From: BP-133 sp040756995 | GTDB taxonomy: Bacteria > Actinomycetota > Acidimicrobiia > IMCC26256 > BP-133 | Length of the DNA: 64,000 nt | Assembly: GCA_040756995.1 (NCBI GenBank) | Contig: JBFLYK010000014.1 | Location: forward strand, 1 to 64,000 | Reading direction: 5' to 3' | Shown here: positions 17,120 to 26,310 of the stretch, piece after piece | How the letters are laid out: each line of letters begins with the position of its first letter | How positions within the stretch are numbered: position 1 is the stretch's first letter | Notes under the pieces: model-generated | What the model was told of the DNA's origin: nothing | The model's input: only the letters and a program-made list of their open reading frames with translations | Database searches by the model: none | Translations under genes and position numbers: made by a program

Positions 17120-17910
17120 GGGAGACGGCTACCCTGGCGACGAAGAGCCTGACCGCCGGTTACGGAGAGGTGGTCGTCGTTCGCGACGTCCAGCTGTCCG
17201 TTCCTCACGGGGCGGTCTCGGTGCTCCTCGGCCCGAACGGCGCCGGTAAGACCACCGTTCTCCGATGCATCAGCGGCCTTGTCACGCCGAAGCAGGGAAC
17301 GGTCTGGCTCGACGGCACCGATATCGGCGGGCTCGACCCCGCGGCGCGTGTCCGGGCCGGCATCACGTTCATTCCCGAAGGGCGTGCCATCTTCCCGGGG
17401 CTTTCGGTACGGGACAACTTCAGGGTGTTCGGTCGGCTGGCGAGTGGGCGGGGCACGTCAACCGAAGCCGACGCCGTCGAGCGGGCCGTCACCCACTTTC
17501 CCCGGCTGCGTGATCGGCTCCGGCAACGGGCCGGAACGCTCTCCGGTGGAGAGCAGCAGATGCTCGCTCTGTCCCGGGTGTTCTTCGGGGATGCGAAGCT
17601 CGTCATCATCGACGAAATGTCGCTGGGATTGGCACCTCGGATCGTGAGCGAACTGTTCGAGTTCGTCGCTGAACTCCGGGCAGCAACCGATGCCGCCATC
17701 CTGTTGACCGATCAGTTCGTCCACCAGGCTCTTGGCGTTGCCGACGTGGTGTACGTCATGCAGAACGGGACCGTGCGGTTCGTGGCCGACCCGTCGGAAC
17801 CGGGACTGGAGGACGCCATCCACCGGATCTACGTAGGAGCGGCCGGAGACACGCTGGCAGCGTCGAGTGTGCCGAGTGCAGCGTCGACTCAACGGAGTGC
17901 CCACCTCTAA
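17116..17910 (+). CDS. livF: LivF-type ABC transporter ATPase
   Basis: 264 residues. Walker A is LLGPNGAGKTT, the signature is LSGGEQQMLALSRV and Walker B is LVIIDEMSLGLAPRI, all LivF hallmarks, with FIPEGRAIFPGLSVRDN between them. It pairs with the preceding LivG ATPase under the fused LivH-LivM permease. The gene closes the uptake module; a gap of about 95 bases with a new ribosome site (GAGGAAGGA) precedes the first crotonase gene. The C-terminus carries an extra Ser/Ala-rich tail of about 20 residues. Confidence 0.92.
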   Translation: MRETATLATKSLTAGYGEVVVVRDVQLSVPHGAVSVLLGPNGAGKTTVLRCISGLVTPKQGTVWLDGTDIGGLDPAARVRAGITFIPEGRAIFPGLSVRDNFRVFGRLASGRGTSTEADAVERAVTHFPRLRDRLRQRAGTLSGGEQQMLALSRVFFGDAKLVIIDEMSLGLAPRIVSELFEFVAELRAATDAAILLTDQFVHQALGVADVVYVMQNGTVRFVADPSEPGLEDAIHRIYVGAAGDTLAASSVPSAASTQRSAHL

Positions 17911-18006
17911 GGCAACTTCCAGGCGACCAAAGGACCAGGGGCCAGGGGGTCTCGATGACGGTCAGACAACCAAGTGAAGTCACAACACGAGGAAGGACAC
18001 TGACAC

Positions 18007-18825
18007 ATGGCGACTCCGCTACCGGGCGATGAACCGGGAGCCCCCGTCACCTACGAACGTGACGGCGGCACCGCCTGGATCCGGATCGGTCGGGAAGACA
18101 AGTTCAACGCCCTGACGGGGGAGATGTACCTCGCCCTGTTCAAGTGCTTAGCCCGCGCCGATTGCGACGATGACATCGACACGGTTGTCATTCGCGGCAC
18201 AGGCAAGGCCTTCTGCGCCGGCGGAGACCTCAAGAAGGTTGCTTGCCTCGACGACAGCCTCGACTCCCGTCTTGGTCTGTACCTGTGGGCCCAGACCGCA
18301 CACAACGTCTTCTCCCAGCCCGAGACGATGAGCAAGATCGTCATCGCTGCGGTCAACGGCGTCGCCCAGGCGGGTGGGCTGATCCTCACGCTGACGTCTG
18401 ACATCGTGATCGCCTCGGAGCGAGCCAGCTTCCGGGTCCCCGAGGCCCGGGTCGGTTTGGGGGAGCCCTACGTCCCCCAGCGGCTGCTGCCCCGCGTCGG
18501 GTCGGCCGCCGCCCAGTACCTGATCCAGACCGGCCGGGAAATCGACGCTCACGAGGCTTACCGGATCGGCCTGGTCTCTCGGGTCGTCCCGCACGACGAC
18601 CTCGACCGGGTCGTACGGGCCGAGATCGCCGAGATCCGAATGGGCGCCCCGGAGCAGCGTCTCGCCTACAAGCAGTACCTCGTGCGCCAACTGCCCCCGT
18701 TCAACGTCGCTGACATTCGCCGCTGCGTCTTCCATCCGGCCGCTCGGGAAGGGACGCGTGCCTTCGCCGAGAAGCGGCCACCAGCCTGGGTGCCAACCGC
18801 GGTGGCGGCTGGACTCTCCCAATAG
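18007..18825 (+). CDS. Enoyl-CoA hydratase/isomerase (crotonase) family protein
   Basis: 272 residues. Crotonase landmarks are FNALTGEM, the first oxyanion-hole segment KAFCAGGDLK, and the second in VNGVAQAGGLI. By alignment with rat crotonase the second catalytic Glu is kept (Glu146 in RVPEARVGL), while the first is replaced by Ile126. A classic hydratase mechanism needs both, so it may act as an isomerase, a thioester hydrolase or on an unusual substrate. It starts the catabolic series directly after the transporter genes. CoA-thioester handling is secure; the exact reaction is not. Confidence 0.8.
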   Translation: MATPLPGDEPGAPVTYERDGGTAWIRIGREDKFNALTGEMYLALFKCLARADCDDDIDTVVIRGTGKAFCAGGDLKKVACLDDSLDSRLGLYLWAQTAHNVFSQPETMSKIVIAAVNGVAQAGGLILTLTSDIVIASERASFRVPEARVGLGEPYVPQRLLPRVGSAAAQYLIQTGREIDAHEAYRIGLVSRVVPHDDLDRVVRAEIAEIRMGAPEQRLAYKQYLVRQLPPFNVADIRRCVFHPAAREGTRAFAEKRPPAWVPTAVAAGLSQ

Positions 18826-18834
18826 GCCAAACGT

Positions 18835-19746
18835 ATGATGTTTTCAATGGAACCTGCGAGAGGGCGAGCGGAGCCAGGGGCATCGCGGTACACATCCCTG
18901 CTCGTCGAGCAGATCGGTCGGGTCCGGCGGGTGACGATCAATCGTCCTGAGGTAAAGAACGCCTTGTCGATCACCTGTCAGGAGGAGTTGGTCGACGCCG
19001 TACTTGCAGCGGCACGGGACGAAGCGACCCACGTGGTCGTGGTCCGCGGTGCGGGTTCGGCGTTCTCTTCGGGCTATGACCTGAGCCCTCGGCGGCAGCG
19101 ACAGGGTCTTGAGCCCGCGAGAGCCGAGAACGAGAAGTCGGCGTATCGCGGATCGAGCAATGTCGAAGCGGACTTGCGCTCTCTGTTCGATACGACTCGC
19201 CGGTGGGGGGCGATTCTCCATGCCGACGTGCCCGTGATCGCTCAGGTCCACGGGCACTGTCTGGCTGGCGCCACCGATCTGGTGCAGCACTGTGATCTTG
19301 TGATCGTCGCCGAGGACGCAGTCATTGGCTGCCCGCCGGTGCGTTCCATGGGAGTTCCGCCTACGCACATGTGGATCTATCACGTCGGGCCGCAGTGGGC
19401 AAAGCGGCTGCTCCTTACCGGTGACACGATGACCGGTCGGCGCGCCGCTGAGATCGGTTTCGCCCTTGAGGCAGTGCCAGCCGATCAGCTCGATGGGCAC
19501 GTTCTGGCCCTCGCTGAGCGGATCGCCATGGTGGGGCGGAGCTTGTTGCGGGCGAACAAGTACGTGGTCAACAAAGCGTTGGAGCTGATGGGTCGGGACG
19601 CGCTGCAGGAAATCAGCGCCGCTCAGGATGCCATCGCCCATCTCTCCCCAGAATTCGCCGAGTTCAAGGCGCTGGCCAGGGACAAGGGTTTGAAGCATGC
19701 CGTAAGACAGCGCGACGCCGGGTTCCGGAACGGGGAACCGCTGTGA
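18835..19746 (+). CDS. Divergent crotonase-family protein lacking both catalytic Glu
   Basis: 303 residues; the true start may be the ATG at 18847, and no clear ribosome site is seen for either. Crotonase features are INRPEVKNALS, the oxyanion segment SAFSSGYDL and HGHCLAGATDLVQHCD. Asp stands in place of the first catalytic Glu and Pro in place of the second (IGCPPVRSMG). Replacement of both acids argues against ordinary enoyl-CoA hydration. An extended loop after the first oxyanion segment (RRQRQGLEPARAENEKS) and a C-terminal extension (about 250-303) set it apart. It could bind or isomerise a bulky acyl-CoA. Confidence 0.75.
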   Translation: MMFSMEPARGRAEPGASRYTSLLVEQIGRVRRVTINRPEVKNALSITCQEELVDAVLAAARDEATHVVVVRGAGSAFSSGYDLSPRRQRQGLEPARAENEKSAYRGSSNVEADLRSLFDTTRRWGAILHADVPVIAQVHGHCLAGATDLVQHCDLVIVAEDAVIGCPPVRSMGVPPTHMWIYHVGPQWAKRLLLTGDTMTGRRAAEIGFALEAVPADQLDGHVLALAERIAMVGRSLLRANKYVVNKALELMGRDALQEISAAQDAIAHLSPEFAEFKALARDKGLKHAVRQRDAGFRNGEPL

Positions 19747-19789
19747 AAATGATTGGACGATCAGGAAGGCCAGCGGTGGCGGTGGCGGC

Positions 19790-21307
19790 ATGACGAGAGA
19801 TGACCTCACGTTGCAATCGGTGTTCGCGCCGGAGTTGCTGCTCCCACAGGCGGTGGCCGCCGTTCCCGACAACATCGGCGTGATCTGGGCGGATGAGCAG
19901 TACACCTACCGCCAGTTGGCCGCCGCTGCCGAAGGCGTACGGAGCGTGCTTCGAACGGCCAACGCCGGCGTTGATCCCACCCGGGTCGCGCTCGCTATTC
20001 CGAATCGGCCGGCTTCCTTACCGTTGTTGCAGGCGATCTGGGACGGTGGCGGACAGGCCGTGTTGGTCAGTGCCGGCCTGCCACCCGCAGTTGTGATCGA
20101 TCTCGCCTGGGAGCGGGACGTCGACGTCCTGGTCGTCCCCGAACGAAGCGCGAAAGGCTCGTGGTCACGATGGGAACGGGGAATCCTGGCGGTCGGCGAT
20201 GACCTCGGGCCCGTGACGCTGTGCAGGACCACCGCCTCGCCTCGACTGCCGACTGGCGATGGGGACGGACCTGGGATTGTCCTCTTCACATCGGGGACCA
20301 CCGACGTGCCCAAGCCAATTGCGATCGCCAATTCGGCAATCACCCAGTCGTTGCAGAGCACCCTCCGGCAATTCGGCGTTGGTGCCGATGAGGTACGGCG
20401 ACCCCGCCGGCACGTCAATGTTGTCGTGTTTCCGCTGTATCACATCTCGGGGCTCTTCCAGTTGCTCTTGTCGGTGGGGATATGGCGGCCCGTGGTACTG
20501 CTCGAGAAGTTCAGCGTTGCCGACTTTGTGGCGGTACTCGAAGCGCACCCCGCCGGCGAGGTCGTCCTCAATCCGACGATGCTGCGGAAGCTACTCGATG
20601 CTGTCGACGACGAGATGGTGCGGAGTGTGGTGAGCCGGCTCACGGCCGTCCGGTGCGGGACCGCACCGCTCCCGCACGGGACCCGCCAAGCGTTCGAGGA
20701 GATCTTCAGGGTGCCCGTCCTTCAAGGGTACGGCGCGACCGAGACGGTCGGAGAGATCGCCGGGTGGACCTGGCGAGATTGGCAGCAGTACGGACAGCAG
20801 AAGGACGGTTCGGTGGGGCGGGCGCATCCTGGCACCGTGGTTGAGATCCGCGACTCCAACGGCGACCTCCTCCCTGCTGGCGCGGTGGGCGAAGTGTGGG
20901 TCAGCGGACCGTCGACGAGTGGGCAGACGATTCGGACCAAGGACCTGGGGTACGTCGACTCCGATGGCTTCTTGTTTCTGGCGGGCCGAATGGACGACAC
21001 GATCAACTGCGGGGGTTTCAAGATCCTTCCCGCCGCGTTGGAGCACGTGCTCGAAGCGCACCCCGGGGTGCTCGAATGCGTCGTGGTGCCGGAGGCCGAC
21101 GACACCCTCGGTCAGATCCCCGTCGCCTACGTGGTCCCGTCCGAGGGTGGGGTGTCTCCGGCTGAACTGGAACGATTTGCCCGAGCCCGGCTCGCGCCCT
21201 ACCAGTGTCCCCGCATGGTCCATATCGTCTCGGCGCTGCCCCGCAATGAACTCGGAAAGGTCCTGCGGGGCTCGCTGGTGGCGCCTGGGAAGGAAGCAGA
21301 GCTGTGA
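19790..21307 (+). CDS. Acyl-CoA synthetase (AMP-forming, ANL superfamily)
   Basis: 505 residues. The nucleotide loop is LFTSGTTDVPKP, followed by the aromatic-region motif GYGATETVGE and the hinge/C-domain segment TKDLGYVDSDGFLFLAGRMDD. Near the C-terminus PRNELGKVLRG supplies the catalytic Lys. It would activate a carboxylic acid to its AMP ester and then to the CoA thioester, the entry step for beta-oxidation. It overlaps the next gene by 4 bases, tying it to a split acyl-CoA dehydrogenase pair. Substrate specificity cannot be read directly. Confidence 0.88.
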   Translation: MTRDDLTLQSVFAPELLLPQAVAAVPDNIGVIWADEQYTYRQLAAAAEGVRSVLRTANAGVDPTRVALAIPNRPASLPLLQAIWDGGGQAVLVSAGLPPAVVIDLAWERDVDVLVVPERSAKGSWSRWERGILAVGDDLGPVTLCRTTASPRLPTGDGDGPGIVLFTSGTTDVPKPIAIANSAITQSLQSTLRQFGVGADEVRRPRRHVNVVVFPLYHISGLFQLLLSVGIWRPVVLLEKFSVADFVAVLEAHPAGEVVLNPTMLRKLLDAVDDEMVRSVVSRLTAVRCGTAPLPHGTRQAFEEIFRVPVLQGYGATETVGEIAGWTWRDWQQYGQQKDGSVGRAHPGTVVEIRDSNGDLLPAGAVGEVWVSGPSTSGQTIRTKDLGYVDSDGFLFLAGRMDDTINCGGFKILPAALEHVLEAHPGVLECVVVPEADDTLGQIPVAYVVPSEGGVSPAELERFARARLAPYQCPRMVHIVSALPRNELGKVLRGSLVAPGKEAEL

Positions 21308-22503
21308 TCGACCTGCGGGACAGCGCCACAGATCGCCAGTTCCGCCTGGCGCTGCGTGGCTGGTTGCAAGAGGCCGTGCCGCAGATCGGGGAGCGGCCTG
21401 CGCTGAGCGATGAGAACTGGCCCTTGGTCCGGGAGTATGACGCCCGTTGGCAGCGCATGCTCTTCGACGCTGGTTACGCCGGTCTCGATTGGCCGGTGGA
21501 GTATGGGGGGCGAGGTGCAACGCTGACCGAGCAGTTGATTTTTGCCGAGGAGACCGCCCGGGCGGGTGCACCGACCGTGGGGTGCAACTTCGTGACGCTC
21601 CAGCATGCCGGCCCGACCCTCATCGCCGAAGGCTCGGACGAGCAGCGACGTCGCCATTTGCTCCCGATGCTTCGAGGCGACGAGTTCTGGTGCCAAGGGT
21701 TTTCCGAACCGGAAGCCGGTTCCGATCTTGCCGGCTTGCGGACCCGGGCCATCCGGGACGGGGACGACTATGTGGTCCATGGCAGCAAGATCTGGTCATC
21801 GTGGGCGCACGTGGCGGACTTCTGTGAGCTGCTCGTCCGGACCGATCCCGAAGCGCCGAAACACCGAGGGTTGTCGTGGCTGATCTGCCCGATGGACCGT
21901 CCCGGGATCGAGGTCCGGCCGCTGCGCACCCTGACCGGGGCGCTGGACTACTGCGAGGTGGTCTTCGACGGCGTACGGATTCCACTCGCCAACCGGGTCG
22001 GGGCCGAAAACGACGGCTGGCGAGTGGCGATGGTCACCCTGGCCTTCGAGCGGGGCACAGCCTTCATCGGTGACCAGGCCAGGATCGAACGGAACCTTGA
22101 GCTTCTGGCCAGGGCGGCAGCCACACTCGAACGGGACGAAGGCGGAAACGCATGGGACGATCCGGAGGTGCGCCGCCAGATCGGTCGGCTGGCGGCCCGG
22201 TCCCATGCTCTTGGCGCCCTCATCCGCCACTACGTGTCGCTCGCCGAGGCCGGCGAGCAGCTCGGCGCCCGGGCGTCGGTGATGAAGCTGGTTTGGTCGG
22301 AACTCGGGCAACAGGTCGCCGAGCTAGGGCGAAGGATCACGGCCGACGCGGTAACGACCACCGGCGGGGCCGAACTCGACCCAGCGTCGTGGCGGCAGGA
22401 ACGCCTCGGATCGTTCTGGTTCACGATCGCCGCCGGCACCTCGCAGATCCAACGCAACATCATCGGTGAACGGCTCTTGGCCCTCCCCAAGGAACCAGCA
22501 TGA
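21304..22503 (+). CDS. Acyl-CoA dehydrogenase, alpha-type subunit of a split pair (pair 1)
   Basis: 399 residues. Flavin and substrate motifs are WCQGFSEPEAGSDLAGL and KIWSSWAHVADFCELLVRT. The C-terminal segment is AAGTSQIQRNIIGERLLALP. The residue aligned with the medium-chain catalytic Glu (before GTSQIQ) is Ala, as is common in the large subunits of sterol side-chain dehydrogenases that place their base elsewhere. It is followed with a 4-base overlap by a smaller, atypical subunit. Such alpha2beta2 pairs (ChsE1-ChsE2 type in mycobacteria) act on bulky branched side chains. It introduces the alpha-beta double bond using FAD. Confidence 0.87.
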   Translation: MIDLRDSATDRQFRLALRGWLQEAVPQIGERPALSDENWPLVREYDARWQRMLFDAGYAGLDWPVEYGGRGATLTEQLIFAEETARAGAPTVGCNFVTLQHAGPTLIAEGSDEQRRRHLLPMLRGDEFWCQGFSEPEAGSDLAGLRTRAIRDGDDYVVHGSKIWSSWAHVADFCELLVRTDPEAPKHRGLSWLICPMDRPGIEVRPLRTLTGALDYCEVVFDGVRIPLANRVGAENDGWRVAMVTLAFERGTAFIGDQARIERNLELLARAAATLERDEGGNAWDDPEVRRQIGRLAARSHALGALIRHYVSLAEAGEQLGARASVMKLVWSELGQQVAELGRRITADAVTTTGGAELDPASWRQERLGSFWFTIAAGTSQIQRNIIGERLLALPKEPA

Positions 22504-23552
22504 ATTTCGTTCTTTCACCGGAGCAGGAACTCCTCGCCGAGACCGCGGCCCGGTTCTGCGCCGATCACGCTCCCGGCGGGCCCGGCGTCAAGGACGGCTG
22601 CGTGGTGGATCGGCAGGTCTGGCGGAGCGCGGCGGACATCGGCTTCTTCTCCCTCCGGGATGACGGTCCTGACATGGGGCTGCCGACCGGTACCGTGGAC
22701 GCCGCGTTGGTCGCCCTTGAAGTGGGGCGAACGCTGCTCCCGGGGCCGTTCACGGCCACCATGGTGGCAGCCGAGGTTCTCCCTGAGGTCCGCAAAGGCG
22801 ACCTGATCGCCACTGCCGTGCGCCGTCCTCGCCGAGGCGGCGCGTTGGTGGAGCACCCGGCCTCAGCCGATGTGCTGCTGGTCTTCGACACCACGGAGCT
22901 ACGCCTGGTCGAGCGCCGGGATGTGTCGTGGACTGCCGTGGACTTCGTCGATCCGCTCACGCCTTTGGGTGTGGTCGATGATCTTCCCGGTGGCGCGCTG
23001 GTGGCCGATGGCGAGGTGGTTGGACAACTGCATCGGTTCCGCCGGGTGCTCGACGCTGCCGAGCAGGCTGGGTTGGCGGCGCGCAGTTGTGCTGAGAGCG
23101 TTCGCTACGCTCAAGAACGGCACCAGTTTGGCCGCCCCATCGGCTCGTTTCAGGCGGTGAAGCACATCCTCGCCGACATGGCCGTCGACACCGAACTGGC
23201 ACGCGCTGCAACATTGTACGCCGCCGGGCAGCACGACATCGCTTCCCAACCGGAGGCTGAGCGCTCGTCGTTCGCTGCCCTCCTGGTGGCGGAAGAGGCG
23301 GCCACGAAGAACGCCGAACGCGCCATTCAGATCTGGGGCGCCATGGGTTACGCCTGGGAGACCGGCCTCCACTGCGCCCTGCGAAGAGCCTGGGCGATCA
23401 GCCAGCGGGCTCAGCCCCGGGATGTTGCCGCCTCGCTGGCCGAGCTGCTCATGGTTGCTGCCGGCGAGCGGATCCAGCCGCTGGCCTCGGCAGCGACAGC
23501 AGCGAGGGACGGCGGCGTTGAGACGACCAGCCCAACGAAGAAAGGGATGTGA
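22500..23552 (+). CDS. Acyl-CoA dehydrogenase, beta-type subunit of a split pair (pair 1)
   Basis: 350 residues. It begins MNFVLSPEQELLAETAARF and contains YAQERHQFGRPIGSFQAVKH and the helix AERAIQIWGAMGYAWETGLH, both from the C-terminal helical domain. The middle domain is short and lacks the usual W-x-S/T substrate motifs. This matches beta subunits of heteromeric acyl-CoA dehydrogenases, which help bind FAD across the interface but have no complete active site. It overlaps both the alpha gene and the SCP2-like gene, so stoichiometric expression is expected. Confidence 0.87.
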   Translation: MNFVLSPEQELLAETAARFCADHAPGGPGVKDGCVVDRQVWRSAADIGFFSLRDDGPDMGLPTGTVDAALVALEVGRTLLPGPFTATMVAAEVLPEVRKGDLIATAVRRPRRGGALVEHPASADVLLVFDTTELRLVERRDVSWTAVDFVDPLTPLGVVDDLPGGALVADGEVVGQLHRFRRVLDAAEQAGLAARSCAESVRYAQERHQFGRPIGSFQAVKHILADMAVDTELARAATLYAAGQHDIASQPEAERSSFAALLVAEEAATKNAERAIQIWGAMGYAWETGLHCALRRAWAISQRAQPRDVAASLAELLMVAAGERIQPLASAATAARDGGVETTSPTKKGM

Positions 23553-23950
23553 TGGAAACTGACAGTGTGGAGTTCGGGACCGTGGCCGTGTATCAGGCCA
23601 TGGCCGACCGGCTCAATGAAGATCCTGAGTGGTTGGAAGTTGGCCGCAACATCACGTACTCGATGAGCTATGTATACGGACCGCCGGTCGACAAGACGTT
23701 CTTCGTCCGCTTCGAATCGGGGAAGGTCACCGATGTTCGGGAGCTGCCATCCCCGGATGCCGAAGCGGCTGATTTCGTGATCAGCGGGCCAGCCGACGTG
23801 TGGCGCGGTGTGGTTCGCGGCGAGGTCAACCCGACTACGGCGATGGCGAAAGGACAGCTCAAGGTGGAGGGGAAGATGACGACGCTGCTGCGCCACATGA
23901 ACGCTTTCTCGCGGATCATCAACGTCCTGAAAGAACTCAACATCAAGTAG
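23552..23950 (+). CDS. SCP2 sterol-carrier-domain protein
   Basis: 132 residues. The ATG at 23552 shares a base with the preceding TGA (TGATG); an in-frame GTG at 23549 is an alternative. The protein is a single SCP2-like domain: NITYSMSYVYGPPVDKTFFVRFESGKV forms the sheet strands in sequence (motif shown in part: YSMSYVYGP), then ADFVISGPADVWRGVVRGE and AMAKGQLKVEGKMTTLLRH. This fold makes a hydrophobic tunnel that binds fatty acyl or sterol groups. Coupled to the dehydrogenase pair, it may present or shield the CoA ester substrate. It supports a sterol- or lipid-like substrate. Confidence 0.85.
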   Translation: METDSVEFGTVAVYQAMADRLNEDPEWLEVGRNITYSMSYVYGPPVDKTFFVRFESGKVTDVRELPSPDAEAADFVISGPADVWRGVVRGEVNPTTAMAKGQLKVEGKMTTLLRHMNAFSRIINVLKELNIK

Positions 23951-24010
23951 CGCTGGACGCCGAGACGACGTAGTGCCGAGAAACGTACTTAGGGAACGGG
24001 AGGCACCGGG

Positions 24011-24775
24011 GTGACCGGAAGACTTACTGGCAGGGTTGCCGTTGTCACCGGCTCGGCGCAGGGCATTGGCCGCGCCTACGCGCAGCATCTCGCGCAGCTC
24101 GGCGCCCAGGTCGTCGTCGCCGATATCGACGAGGCCGGCGCCCAGGCGGCGGCCAAGGAGCTCGCCGACACGGGCGTGCAAGCCTTCGCTGCGGGAGTCG
24201 ATATCGCTGATCCGGCAAGCACCGAGAGGCTGGTGGAGACCGTCATCGAGCGGTGCGGGTCCGTCGATGTCCTCGTGAACAACGCCGCCGTGTACCGGGG
24301 CCTGCAGATGACCCCGGCGGAGGAGATCGACCTCGACTACTGGCGGCGCATGATGGACGTCAATATCAACGGCACGTACTACATGTGTCGAGCTGTCATT
24401 CCTCACATGCGTCAACAGGGCCACGGCAAGATCGTCAACCAGACGTCGATCGCGGCGTATCTGGCGGCGCCGCTGGCGTCGCACTACGCGGTGTCCAAGG
24501 CGGCGGTTGTAGCTCTGACCAAGTGTCTGGCGCGCGAGTTGGGCGAGGACGGCATCAACGTGAACGCGATCGCTCCGGGTGTCATCGGGACACCGGCCAC
24601 GATGGAGGCCGTCCCGGAGCCGATGCGGGACATGCTCGTCATGAACGCTGCCCTGCACCGCATCGGCCAACCGGAGGATCTGCTGGGAGCACTGGAGTTC
24701 CTCTGCTCTGACATGAGCGACTACCTGACCGGGCAAACGATCGTCGTCGACGGGGGGGTAGTCACGCTCGGGTAG
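24011..24775 (+). CDS. Short-chain dehydrogenase/reductase
   Basis: 254 residues from GTG with GGGAGG upstream. The cofactor motif is TGSAQGIG (about 12-19), followed by VVVADIDEAGA, where the Asp favours NAD over NADP. NNAAVY marks the stabilising loop. Catalytic Ser (NQTSIAAYLA) and YAVSK are present. The C-terminus DYLTGQTIVVDGG is classic. It would oxidise a hydroxyl, either a 3-hydroxyacyl-CoA or an alcohol/ring hydroxyl of the substrate. It is separated from the SCP2 gene by about 60 bases and followed closely by aldehyde dehydrogenase. Confidence 0.88.
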   Translation: MTGRLTGRVAVVTGSAQGIGRAYAQHLAQLGAQVVVADIDEAGAQAAAKELADTGVQAFAAGVDIADPASTERLVETVIERCGSVDVLVNNAAVYRGLQMTPAEEIDLDYWRRMMDVNINGTYYMCRAVIPHMRQQGHGKIVNQTSIAAYLAAPLASHYAVSKAAVVALTKCLARELGEDGINVNAIAPGVIGTPATMEAVPEPMRDMLVMNAALHRIGQPEDLLGALEFLCSDMSDYLTGQTIVVDGGVVTLG

Positions 24776-24806
24776 CGCCCGGGTGATGATTGAAGGGAGT
24801 CGAGGT

Positions 24807-26303
24807 ATGGAACGAGCGAGGATGTACATCGGTGGCGAATGGGTCGAAGCCGCCAGCGGCGAGTGGCGACCAGTGGACGATCCGTCGACCGGTGAGCAGG
24901 TCGCGGAAGTACCAGCGGCTGGCGCGGCAGATACTGACCGCGCCGTGGCCGCCGCCCGGGAGGCGTTCGAGACGGGGCCCTGGCCGCGCCTGGGAGTCGA
25001 CGAGCGCTGCCGGCTCCTCGGCGAGCTGGGGCGGGAACTGGAGCGGCGGGCTGAAACCCTCACCGAGGTGATCGTCACCGAGGCGGGCTGCCCGGTGCGG
25101 ATGGCGGATCTGATGCAGGTGGCCACACCCATCGGCCAGATTGGGGATCTCCTGGAGCTGGCCCGCACCGTGTCCAAGCCGGTGCCGTTGGCCCCCACTG
25201 AGACGCCACCCGCCGCGATCAGTGAAATCCGCCGGGAGCCGGTTGGGGTCTGCGCCGGATTCTCCCCTTTTAATTTCCCCTTGTTCATGAATATCTGGAA
25301 ACTCGTGCCGGCAGCGGCCATGGGCAACACCGTGGTGCTCAAACCTTCCCCGTTTACCCCGTTGGCCTCGATCGAGCTGGCGCGTGCCGTCGAAGCGGTA
25401 GGATTCCCCCCCGGAGTCGTCAACGTGGTGACCGGCGACGTCGAAGCCGGGGAACGTCTTGCCACCCATCCGGACGTTAGCCTCGTCTCGTTCACCGGCA
25501 GTACCGCGGTCGGCAAGCGGATCATGGAGATGGCGGCTCCCACACTCAAACGGCTGGTCCTGGAGCTCGGTGGGAAGTCACCCAGCATCATCCTCGACGA
25601 CGCCAACGTGGAACTGGCGGTGAGAGGTTCGCTGTTCTCAGCCTTCATCCATGGTGGACAGGCGTGCGTGGCCGCCACCCGCTTGCTGGTCCACCAGTCA
25701 TTGTACGACGACGTTCTGCAGCGACTCCGTGAACTCGTCTCGGCCATGACCGTCGGCTCTGCTCACGACTTCTCGACCGACCTTGGCCCCGTGGTGAGCG
25801 AGACCCAACTGCAGCGGATCACACAGTTCGTCGACGGGGCCGCCACCGACGGCGCGAAGGTCCTCGTCGGCGGGAATCGGGCTGACGTCGGGCTGGGCGG
25901 CTACTACTTCGAGCCCACCGTCCTCACCGACGTCACCGCTGACATGCCCGCCTACCAAGAAGAAATCTTCGGTCCTGTCCTGTCGGTCATTCCCTTCGAG
26001 GCCGACCGGGACGCCATCCGGATCGCCAACGACAGCCGCTACGGGCTCGGCGCAGTGGTCTGGAGCGATGACCTGATGCGGGCCCGCAAGATCGCGGGGA
26101 CGCTTCGGGCCGGCACCGTGTGGATCAACGACTTCGGGTCGATCAACGCCCAAGCACCCTACGGCGGCTACAAGGAAAGCGGCCTGGGGAGGGAGCTTGG
26201 AGTCGATGGGATGCTGGCCTACACCGAGGCCAAACACCTCGTCACCGCGTTGGATCAGGACGTGGAGATGCGGCCCTATACGTTGATCGGGCTGAACTGG
26301 TAG
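24807..26303 (+). CDS. NAD(P)-dependent aldehyde dehydrogenase
   Basis: 498 residues from the ATG at 24807, which has AAGGGAG at proper spacing; an in-frame ATG at 24783 lacks one. Family motifs are FSPFNFPLFMNIWKLVPA, SFTGSTAVGKRIM, the general-base Glu in LELGGKSPSIIL and the catalytic Cys in HGGQACVAATR. The closing EEIFGPVLSVIPF and KESGLGRELGVDG are present. It oxidises an aldehyde to an acid, for example one produced by P450 oxidation of a terminal methyl group or by retro-aldol cleavage. Ferredoxin and P450 genes follow directly. Confidence 0.92.
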   Translation: MERARMYIGGEWVEAASGEWRPVDDPSTGEQVAEVPAAGAADTDRAVAAAREAFETGPWPRLGVDERCRLLGELGRELERRAETLTEVIVTEAGCPVRMADLMQVATPIGQIGDLLELARTVSKPVPLAPTETPPAAISEIRREPVGVCAGFSPFNFPLFMNIWKLVPAAAMGNTVVLKPSPFTPLASIELARAVEAVGFPPGVVNVVTGDVEAGERLATHPDVSLVSFTGSTAVGKRIMEMAAPTLKRLVLELGGKSPSIILDDANVELAVRGSLFSAFIHGGQACVAATRLLVHQSLYDDVLQRLRELVSAMTVGSAHDFSTDLGPVVSETQLQRITQFVDGAATDGAKVLVGGNRADVGLGGYYFEPTVLTDVTADMPAYQEEIFGPVLSVIPFEADRDAIRIANDSRYGLGAVVWSDDLMRARKIAGTLRAGTVWINDFGSINAQAPYGGYKESGLGRELGVDGMLAYTEAKHLVTALDQDVEMRPYTLIGLNW

Positions 26304-26310
26304 GTGCGAG

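Noticed and set aside
23411..25747. Leftward 778-codon frame across SCP2, SDR and aldehyde dehydrogenase genes
   Set aside because: It crosses three well-supported rightward genes and shows no protein motif; high GC content removes stop codons from the antisense frame.
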